A stretch of 29,356 nucleotides of DNA from JAAYEB01 sp035306725 (GTDB lineage Bacteria; Fibrobacterota; Chitinivibrionia; Chitinivibrionales; Chitinispirillaceae). The notes under the pieces were generated by a model, which saw only the letters and a list, made by a program, of their open reading frames with translations, was not told where the DNA came from and ran no database searches. A program made the position numbers and the translations under genes. The stretch is taken from positions 1 through 29,356 of the forward strand of contig DATGNN010000411.1 of assembly GCA_035306725.1 (NCBI GenBank). The letters run 5' to 3'. Within the stretch, counting starts at the first letter, position 1. Every line of letters starts with the position of its first letter. Below are positions 23,560 through 29,356 of the stretch, in pieces.

Positions 23560-24606
23560 ATGGTAGATTCAATACGAAAACTTCTGAATAATGGGATAGA
23601 AAATAAGGTTTTTCCCGGATGTGTAGCCGGAGTTCGTTATGGAACGAAACAGCAGATTGTTGCCTGTGGGAATCATACATACGATTCCGATTCAAAACCT
23701 GTTAACAAGAACACTGTATACGATGTAGCATCAATTACGAAAGCAGTACCGGTTTCGTGCCTGGCATTAAAACTGATTGATGACGGAAAACTTGGCCGCA
23801 GACAAAGATTGATTGAGTTTATTCCTGAACTTGCCGGAGCATATAAAGATATTATTACAATTGATAATCTTCTGACCCAGACACTCGATTTTGATTTTCG
23901 TCTTTCACAATGTAAAAATTTGTCATCAGAACAGATAATAAAAAAAGTCCTTGAAGTGGATCTCAAATCCCGGCCGGGACTCAGTTATTCTTACGCAAAT
24001 GCAACAAGTATTCTTCTTGGAATCGCTATTGAGCGTTGTTTCGGGAGTGATCTTGCTCAAATTGCGAATGATACATTTTTCACCCCGCTGAAAATGGATT
24101 CAACAACTTTTTATCCGCAGAATTTTAATCGTGAGATAATAGCACCAACTGAATACGATTCCTGGAGGGGGAGGGTTATACAGGGTGAGATTCATGATGA
24201 AAGTACGTGGGCATTGCGTCCGAAGGTAGTTGGTGCTGCTGGTCTTTTTTCAACTGTACCGGATCTTATGAAGTTCATGGATATGTTGCTAAATGGGGGA
24301 GAGGTGAGTGGGAAAAAGTACCTGAGCCCGGAAATGATTTCACAAATGTATACCAGTCAATTACCTGGCAGTAATCAGTGGATCGGGCTTGGCTGGGAAC
24401 TGAATCAGAAGAGTTTTATGGGAAGTAATTGTTCTGTGACTGCTTTGGGAAAAACCGGTTTCACCGGGTGCTCAATTGTAGCGGATATCAAAAAACAGAG
24501 CGGCTATGTTCTGCTTTCAAATCATGTCTATCCAGAACGAAAGCCGGATCGTACCGATATAAACCGGATAAGGAGCCAATTGGGTGATATGGTTTGGGAT
24601 CTGTAG
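23560..24606 (+). CDS. Beta-lactamase-fold serine hydrolase (class C/esterase-like)
   Basis: Serine hydrolase of the Beta-lactamase (PF00144) superfamily, which includes class C beta-lactamases, DD-peptidases and esterases; 348 aa from this start. The three active-site elements are visible: SxxK as SITK (Ser58/Lys61) in DVASITKAVP, YxN as YAN (Tyr145) in LSYSYANAT, and KTG in ALGKTGFTG. There is no signal peptide or membrane anchor, so it is probably cytoplasmic, which argues against a cell-wall DD-peptidase and for an esterase or amidohydrolase. The frame opens at ATG 23518, but ATG 23560 has AAGAG nearby and begins at the conserved helix, so I prefer it. Divergent from pepD. Confidence 0.82.
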   Translation: MVDSIRKLLNNGIENKVFPGCVAGVRYGTKQQIVACGNHTYDSDSKPVNKNTVYDVASITKAVPVSCLALKLIDDGKLGRRQRLIEFIPELAGAYKDIITIDNLLTQTLDFDFRLSQCKNLSSEQIIKKVLEVDLKSRPGLSYSYANATSILLGIAIERCFGSDLAQIANDTFFTPLKMDSTTFYPQNFNREIIAPTEYDSWRGRVIQGEIHDESTWALRPKVVGAAGLFSTVPDLMKFMDMLLNGGEVSGKKYLSPEMISQMYTSQLPGSNQWIGLGWELNQKSFMGSNCSVTALGKTGFTGCSIVADIKKQSGYVLLSNHVYPERKPDRTDINRIRSQLGDMVWDL

Positions 24607-24802
24607 AGATCTGCTCTCTTTTTTCTGTGCATCGGGGTCGGAATCCTTTTCAATAATTTATTTTTCGTTGATTCGGTATCGATACTAAGCCAGATTTCCT
24701 ACCCCGATAGAAATATTTACAATGTTTTTGTTATCTCACTATTTTGTTATTCCAGAAAACAACCGATTTGTTTTTAGTAGAAAATGATGGTTACAGGGAT
24801 TT

Positions 24803-24830
24803 TTGGAACAGGGTGGTATTATTGTATATT
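24803..24830 (+). promoter_or_regulatory. Sigma-70-type promoter of the UDP-glucose dehydrogenase gene
   Basis: TTGGAA (24803-24808) and TATATT (24825-24830) with a 16-base spacer. Transcription would begin around 24837, about 38 bases before the ATG. Further upstream (24631-24638 and 24701-24708) ATCGGGGT and ACCCCGAT form an 8-bp inverted repeat around A+T-rich DNA. Confidence 0.45.
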
Positions 24831-24874
24831 ATTTATCTTTAAATAATCGGAAAAAATCATGAAAGGAGTCATTA

Positions 24875-26263
24875 ATGGGAGGACAATCCCGTTTTTCTAA
24901 AAATATTATCTGCATTGGTGCGGGGTATGTTGGTGGCCCTACAATGGCAATGATTGCAGCAAAATGTCCTCAGTATAAAGTTACTGTTGTAGACATTAAT
25001 GCTGAACGTATAGATGCCTGGAATTCTGAAAATCTCCCTATATTTGAACCTGGTTTGTATGAAGTTGTAAAACAGGCAAGGGGAAGAAACCTGTTTTTTT
25101 CTACTGAAATAGAAAAGGCAATAAAAGAAGCGCAAATAGTTTTTGTTTCGGTAAATACTCCTACTAAAACGTTTGGTGAGGGCGCTGGTAAAGCCGCAGA
25201 TCTTCAATACTGGGAAAAAACAGCTCGTGATATCATTAGAGCATCAGATACTGATAAAATAATAGTTGAGAAAAGTACTCTTCCTGTGCGAACAGCCAGT
25301 GCAATGGAGAGAATTCTTAACGCGAATGATAAAGGTATTCATTTTGAAGTGGTCTCAAATCCGGAATTTCTTGCTGAAGGTACGGCTGTTGCAGATCTTG
25401 AAAATCCCGACAGGGTCTTAATCGGGTCGCAAATGACAGAAACCGGATTAAAAGCGTGTAAAGAAATTGTTGAGATCTATGCGAATTGGGTTCCTGCCCA
25501 AAAAATTCTTACAAGTAATGTCTGGAGTTCTGAACTCTCGAAACTTGTAGCAAATGCTTTTCTGGCACAGAGGATCTCATCAATAAACAGTATCTCTGCA
25601 CTGTGTGAATATACAGAAGCCAATGTTTCTGAAGTTGCCGGGGCTATTGCTATGGACAGCAGAATTGGACCCAAATTCCTTAATGCAAGCATTGGATTTG
25701 GTGGTTCCTGCTTTAAAAAAGATATTCTGAACCTGGTTTATATATGCGAAAACTACGGGTTGCATGAGGTTGCCAGATACTGGGAAAACGTTGTTCTCAT
25801 GAACGATTACCAGAAACGGCGATTTGTAAAAACCATGATCAGGACCATGTTCAATACAGTCGCGGGTAAACGAATTGCACTGTTCGGGTTTGCATTTAAA
25901 GCAAATACCGGAGACACAAGGGAATCACCTGCAATTGATGTAACCAGGCAGTTGGCTGAGGAGAGGGCAAAGGTTGTAATTACTGATCCTAAGGCTCTTG
26001 ACAATGCTAAAATGGATCTTCAGTCCTGTTTGGAATTTGTAGAGTTTTGTGAAGATCCGTACGAGGCTGCAAAAGGGGCTCATGCAATTGCTCTAATGAC
26101 AGAGTGGAATGAATATAAAAAGCTGGATTATCAAAAAATATATTCCCAAATGGAGAAACCGGCATTTGTTTTTGATGGCAGGAATATTCTTGACCACAAA
26201 CTTCTTTTTGAGATCGGGTTTAACGTATTTCCTCTGGGAAGAGTTTCCAGAACTCATTTGTAA
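24875..26263 (+). CDS. ugd: UDP-glucose 6-dehydrogenase
   Basis: NAD-dependent four-electron oxidation of UDP-glucose to UDP-glucuronate, in the cytosol, supplying acidic sugars for capsule, LPS or exopolysaccharide; 462 aa. The N-terminal Rossmann domain begins ICIGAGYVGGPT (12-23), followed by VVDIN and IFEPGL. Catalytic Cys279 lies in GFGGSCFKKD, with SNPEFLAEGTA (161-171) and the ELSKLVANAFLAQRISSINS helix (220-239). The C-terminal NAD/UDP domain has GFAFKANTGDTRESPAI. These segments and the insertion pattern follow the animal/plant-type enzyme more closely than the short bacterial Ugd, as I recall both. ATG 24875 is preceded by AGGAG six bases upstream. Single-gene unit with its own promoter and terminator. 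Confidence 0.93.
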   Translation: MGGQSRFSKNIICIGAGYVGGPTMAMIAAKCPQYKVTVVDINAERIDAWNSENLPIFEPGLYEVVKQARGRNLFFSTEIEKAIKEAQIVFVSVNTPTKTFGEGAGKAADLQYWEKTARDIIRASDTDKIIVEKSTLPVRTASAMERILNANDKGIHFEVVSNPEFLAEGTAVADLENPDRVLIGSQMTETGLKACKEIVEIYANWVPAQKILTSNVWSSELSKLVANAFLAQRISSINSISALCEYTEANVSEVAGAIAMDSRIGPKFLNASIGFGGSCFKKDILNLVYICENYGLHEVARYWENVVLMNDYQKRRFVKTMIRTMFNTVAGKRIALFGFAFKANTGDTRESPAIDVTRQLAEERAKVVITDPKALDNAKMDLQSCLEFVEFCEDPYEAAKGAHAIALMTEWNEYKKLDYQKIYSQMEKPAFVFDGRNILDHKLLFEIGFNVFPLGRVSRTHL

Positions 26264-26273
26264 TATTTGTAAG

Positions 26274-26334
26274 GGAACCGGATAACCCCGTTTTAATGAA
26301 CTATGTTTCATTTGGGGCTGAAGGTTCCTTTTTT
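26274..26334 (+). terminator. Intrinsic terminator after ugd
   Basis: Outer stem GGAACC (26274-26279) pairs with GGTTCC (26323-26328), with an inner CCCC/GGGG pair. TTTTTT (26329-26334) follows directly. It lies 11 bases after the ugd stop. Confidence 0.75.
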
Positions 26335-26371
26335 ATATTTCTGTTTTCCTTATTCCCTTAATAAAAACCTG

Positions 26372-27070
26372 TCAGTCGTCCGATACATATAACTCATTAA
26401 CAGGACTGTTTTTAAACTCTTTCCTGTGCCGGATAATACCCCCCTTTAACATGTAAATTACATCTTCAGCGATATTGGTCGTCTGATCTGCAATACGTTC
26501 AAGATGTCTGAATATGGATGAGTAATGAAGTAACTGGCCGGTCAGGGATGGATTGATATGTATTAAGTCATTTACAAGGCCAAATGAGTCCTTGTAAAAT
26601 GAGTCAACTTCATCATCTGCGACAAGGACCGAAAGTGCAAGATCCGTATCCCGTTGAATCAGTGAGTCAATGCTTTTTTTCAGCATCAGAACCGCTTTTT
26701 CGGACATGGAAAGAAAAATATCATGAAGTTCAACCGGGGGTTGAGATTTAAGTGATGTAGTACGCTCTGCAATGTTAACTGAAAGATCGGCTATTCTTTC
26801 GAGGTCATTATTTATTTTCAAGACAGAGACTATGAATCGCAGATCTTTTGCAACCGGCTGATATAACGCAAGTATCTTCAGGCAATTTTCCTCAATTTCC
26901 ACTTCGACTGTGTCAATTTCATTATCCGAAACAATTACTTTCCCGGCAAGTTCATAATCAAGTTCAAGTACAGATGTGACCGAATATTTTACACTCTCTT
27001 CAACGAGCGTACATAGTCCAAGTATACTCTTTTTCAGTTTTTCTATTTCAAAATAAAAGTGAGATGACAT
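26372..27070 (-). CDS. phoU: Phosphate-signalling regulator PhoU
   Basis: Peripheral regulator that links the Pst transporter to the PhoR kinase and lowers phosphate uptake and Pho signalling when phosphate is plentiful. It has 232 aa and two PhoU three-helix repeats. The paired metal-binding motifs are visible: PVAKDLRFIVSVLKINNDLERIADLSVNIAE in repeat 1 (near 73-103) and HLERIADQTTNIAEDVIYM in repeat 2 (near 188-206). The start ATG at 27070 has GGAGG seven bases upstream. It is the last gene of the pst cluster, separated from pstB by about 145 bases that contain two GGTTACTT copies (27117-27124, 27126-27133), so it may have some independent expression. Confidence 0.95.
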   Translation of the reverse strand: MSSHFYFEIEKLKKSILGLCTLVEESVKYSVTSVLELDYELAGKVIVSDNEIDTVEVEIEENCLKILALYQPVAKDLRFIVSVLKINNDLERIADLSVNIAERTTSLKSQPPVELHDIFLSMSEKAVLMLKKSIDSLIQRDTDLALSVLVADDEVDSFYKDSFGLVNDLIHINPSLTGQLLHYSSIFRHLERIADQTTNIAEDVIYMLKGGIIRHRKEFKNSPVNELYVSDD

Positions 27071-27215
27071 ATTATTACCTCCAGCTTCTTAATCTTCAAT
27101 CTTTTGGCGTGGATTCGGTTACTTTGGTTACTTATGTGTTCCAGTGAGTACCGATACGGCCCTGTTTTATAACGAACCAATACAATCTTTTTAAACAGCT
27201 ATAACTTGTCAATAA

Positions 27216-28061
27216 TTATCCAAAACGTCCGGTTATATATTCCTCTGTCTGTTTATTTTTTGGATTTGTAAAAATATCCCTGGTTTTACCGGTTTCGATC
27301 AGGTTTCCAACATAGAAAAAAGCAGTTTGATCGGAAACCCTTGCTGCCTGTTGCATGTTGTGAGTGACAATTACAATTGTAACATCATTTTTAAGCTCCT
27401 GAATCAGTTCTTCAATGCGATTGGTTGATTGCGGATCAAGAGAGCTTGTCGGTTCATCCATAAGAAGCACTTCAGGATTAACAGCAAGGGCTCGGGCAAT
27501 GCAGAGACGCTGCTGTTGTCCACCCGAAAGGCTTGCGCCCGGATCTTTCAGCCTGTCCTTGACTTCATTAAAAAGCGCAGACTGTATCAATGCTTTTTCA
27601 CAAACTTCAAGAAGAAAGCTCCTGTTACGAATACCAACCAGTTTGAGTCCTGCTACGACGTTGTCGAATATTGACATCGTAGGAAACGGAGTCGGTTTCT
27701 GGAACACCATTCCAACACGTCTGCGGATTGTGACAGGATCAACTTTGTGATCGTAAATATTTTTACCGTCAAGAAGAACTTTTCCACTTGTTTCGGTACC
27801 ACGGGTAAGGTCGTGCATTCTGTTAAGGGCTCTGAGGAAAGTAGTTTTCCCGCATCCTGACGGACCAATAAGGGCAGTTACCTGTTTTTCCTGAAAAGTA
27901 ATGGATACATCACGAACACCTGTAGTTGAACCATATTTGACAGTAAGGTTTTCTGTTTTCATTCTCAAATGGGGTAAAGGTGGTCCTTCTTTATCAATAA
28001 TTGAAAAAGAGTTGTTCTTGATACTGGTAACATTTGCTTTTATCGATTCGGTACAGTTCAT
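27216..28061 (-). CDS. pstB: Phosphate ABC transporter ATP-binding protein PstB
   Basis: Cytoplasmic ATPase that powers the PstSCAB high-affinity phosphate importer; 281 aa. Walker A is GPSGCGKTT, followed by FLRALNRMHDL (typical PstB); the signature is LSGGQQQRLCIARAL, Walker B is VLLMDEPTSSLD, and the H-loop is VTHNMQQAARVSD. The first about 30 residues extend beyond the usual PstB start, and another Met begins MKTENLTVKYG. I keep the long start because its ATG overlaps the pstA stop (28058-28061) and AAAGGGAA lies just upstream. Confidence 0.96.
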   Translation of the reverse strand: MNCTESIKANVTSIKNNSFSIIDKEGPPLPHLRMKTENLTVKYGSTTGVRDVSITFQEKQVTALIGPSGCGKTTFLRALNRMHDLTRGTETSGKVLLDGKNIYDHKVDPVTIRRRVGMVFQKPTPFPTMSIFDNVVAGLKLVGIRNRSFLLEVCEKALIQSALFNEVKDRLKDPGASLSGGQQQRLCIARALAVNPEVLLMDEPTSSLDPQSTNRIEELIQELKNDVTIVIVTHNMQQAARVSDQTAFFYVGNLIETGKTRDIFTNPKNKQTEEYITGRFG

Positions 28062-28933
28062 CTGTTCCCTTTCTTCTGAAGATTGTTACCGGATGCCATG
28101 TGGGCAATTGCAAAAGATATAACTACAAACCCGAACAACACTATGGCAGCCGCCCACCCCATCCTGTGCCAGTGCTCGTAAGGGCTGATTGCGAGACTGT
28201 AAAGACGCTGGGGAAGAGTGTCAACTGGTCCAAAAAACATTCCGGTCCAGTGTTTTGGAAGGTAATTGTTGCCAAATGAGGTAAAAAGCAAGGGAGCAGC
28301 TTCACCGGCTGCACGCGAAAAAGCAATCAAGAATCCGGTTATAAGACCTGTTCGAGCTGCAGGAACAATTGCAGATAAAACAACTCTCCATCTGGGTAAA
28401 CCTAACGCCAGCCCGGCTTCCCTTATGGACCATGGAATGATTGAGAGTGCACTTTCTGTGGATCGTGCTATAATGGGAAGCATGACTATTGCAAGTGCGG
28501 CAGAACCACTGATACCGGAGAATGTACCCATTGGCTTGACAATAAGTACAAATGCAAGTAAACCTTTTAATACAGCAGGCATTCCGTTCAATGTGTCGTT
28601 CATGATTCTAAGAACCGGGTTGAGAATGTGGTCCGGGTATTCTGACAGCAGGATCCCTGTTCCAAGTCCGACGGGAATAGCAAAAAGAAGCACCATTATG
28701 TCGACAACCAGTGTCCCTGCCATTGTGTGTACAAGCCCGGTAGGCTGTCCCTGCATGGCACGTGTCGGTGAACCAAGTTCCTGGGTAAAAAGATCAAGAT
28801 TCAATGCACTTATACCATTGACTATTACATACGAGGACATGATCAGCAGGGGTAAAATGACAATAATAGTATTTATAACCAGAAAGGATAAAAATATTCT
28901 GTCCAGAATGTATCTGTATCTAAGGGTTTTCAT
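28058..28933 (-). CDS. pstA: Phosphate ABC transporter permease PstA
   Basis: Inner-membrane permease of the PstSCAB phosphate importer, pairing with PstC; 291 aa. About six transmembrane segments. The first follows the short basic N-terminus (MKTLRYRYILDRIFLSFLVI), and the periplasmic/cytoplasmic loops contain TGILLSEY and the EAA-type loop with REAGLALGLPRWRVVLSAIVPAARTGLITG that docks on PstB. The open frame reaches 28975, but the ATG at 28931-28933 overlaps the pstC stop as ATGA and has AGGAGG shortly upstream, so the shorter form is the real start. It overlaps pstB by four bases. Confidence 0.95.
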   Translation of the reverse strand: MKTLRYRYILDRIFLSFLVINTIIVILPLLIMSSYVIVNGISALNLDLFTQELGSPTRAMQGQPTGLVHTMAGTLVVDIMVLLFAIPVGLGTGILLSEYPDHILNPVLRIMNDTLNGMPAVLKGLLAFVLIVKPMGTFSGISGSAALAIVMLPIIARSTESALSIIPWSIREAGLALGLPRWRVVLSAIVPAARTGLITGFLIAFSRAAGEAAPLLFTSFGNNYLPKHWTGMFFGPVDTLPQRLYSLAISPYEHWHRMGWAAAIVLFGFVVISFAIAHMASGNNLQKKGNR

Positions 28934-29356
28934 ACCATCTGTCCTCCTGCAAAAGCGAACTTTCTGCTTATCCATGCGGCAAGAAGATTGACTATAAGGG
29001 AGATGGCAAAAAGGGCCAGACCAACAGCCATCAGGCTGGAGTAATGAATGTTACCTACAGCTTCACGGAATTCATTAATTATTACCGAAGGCATTGTTGC
29101 ACCGGGACCAAAAAGAGTGAAAGGAAGGGTGTTTTTATTTCCGATAAGCATCGCTACTGCCATGGTTTCTCCTATTGCTCTTCCAAAAGAAAGGATAACT
29201 CCGGCAAGAATTCCACTTCTGCTGTAAGGAAGAACAGCCATCTGTATTACTTCACGATGTGTGGCACCAAGAGCCCATGAGGCTTCACGCTGTTCACGGG
29301 GGACAAGGCGGATTGCATCTCGTGTGAGTGCAGCAGTATAGGGAAGAACCATCAGG
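28930..29356 (-). CDS. pstC: Phosphate ABC transporter permease PstC, 5' part outside the window
   Basis: C-terminal about 142 residues of the PstC permease; the coding frame continues past the window end, so about half of the protein (usually around 300 aa) is missing here. Visible are the cytoplasmic EAA loop that contacts PstB (LVPREQREASWALGATHREV, then LPYSRSGILAGV), the transmembrane segment with RAIGETMAVAMLIGN, which is typical of PstC, and the last helix before the RKFAFAGG tail. Its TGA overlaps the pstA ATG. The phosphate-binding protein gene pstS and any Pho-box promoter would lie beyond the window end. Confidence 0.93.
   Translation of the reverse strand, partial: LMVLPYTAALTRDAIRLVPREQREASWALGATHREVIQMAVLPYSRSGILAGVILSFGRAIGETMAVAMLIGNKNTLPFTLFGPGATMPSVIINEFREAVGNIHYSSLMAVGLALFAISLIVNLLAAWISRKFAFAGGQMV

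Noticed and set aside
27117..27133. Pho box from two GGTTACTT copies upstream of phoU
   Set aside because: The repeat period is 9 bases and the sequence does not match the Pho box consensus; two copies are too few to claim regulation.

Overview
The window is a chromosomal stretch of an A+T-rich, Gram-negative-type bacterium. Three things suggest a polysaccharide-degrading anaerobe: two large secreted glycoside hydrolases (GH8 and GH10) with accessory binding modules and C-terminal domains like type IX secretion (T9SS) sorting signals, an outer-membrane beta-barrel protein ending in Phe, and an MCE/MlaD-type envelope lipid protein. My best guess is the Fibrobacterota/Chitinispirillia neighbourhood. 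That is inference from gene content, not from a marker gene. No rRNA, tRNA, CRISPR array or insertion sequence was seen.

Layout. Positions 1-2893 (+) are a translationally coupled trio: an LPG-synthase-type membrane protein (5' end outside the window), a PimA-like GT4 glycosyltransferase and an LpxL/HtrB-type acyltransferase. Together they look like a glycolipid or acyl-glycoside pathway. A small membrane protein on the minus strand follows, then a gene-poor stretch (3429-4210). This holds a perfect hairpin, what looks like the decayed 5' end of a secreted glycoside hydrolase gene, and a near-consensus sigma-70 promoter. That promoter serves a GGDEF + HD-GYP cyclic-di-GMP protein whose 3' end overlaps a STAS-domain gene.

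The minus-strand dnaA (6926-8317) comes next. Upstream of it is a 470-base A+T-rich region with clustered DnaA boxes, most of them TTATCAACA, which I call the probable oriC. dnaN is not beside it. Then follow a DUF5610-like protein, an orphan MCE/MlaD protein, an unrecognised exported protein, a TPR protein coupled to a PF10023-type lipoprotein aminopeptidase, and a HAD phosphatase/phosphomutase.

Positions 15273-20057 carry the GH8 and GH10 enzymes, each with its own leader. GH10 ends in a clear terminator, and the opposing porin-like gene has its own. Next come pepD and a divergent beta-lactamase-fold serine hydrolase, with a perfect 20-bp palindrome between them, then a UDP-glucose dehydrogenase of the animal/plant-like type with promoter and terminator. 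The window closes with the minus-strand pstC-pstA-pstB-phoU phosphate uptake operon, with pstC cut by the window end.

The most interesting signals are: the noncanonical DnaA boxes together with a His-to-Tyr change in the DnaA recognition helix; the coupled PimA-like/PatA-like glycolipid trio; the degenerate receiver on a dual cyclase/phosphodiesterase; the glycoside hydrolase remnant; and the 20-bp palindrome. I did not see a clearly new multi-gene defence or mobile system.
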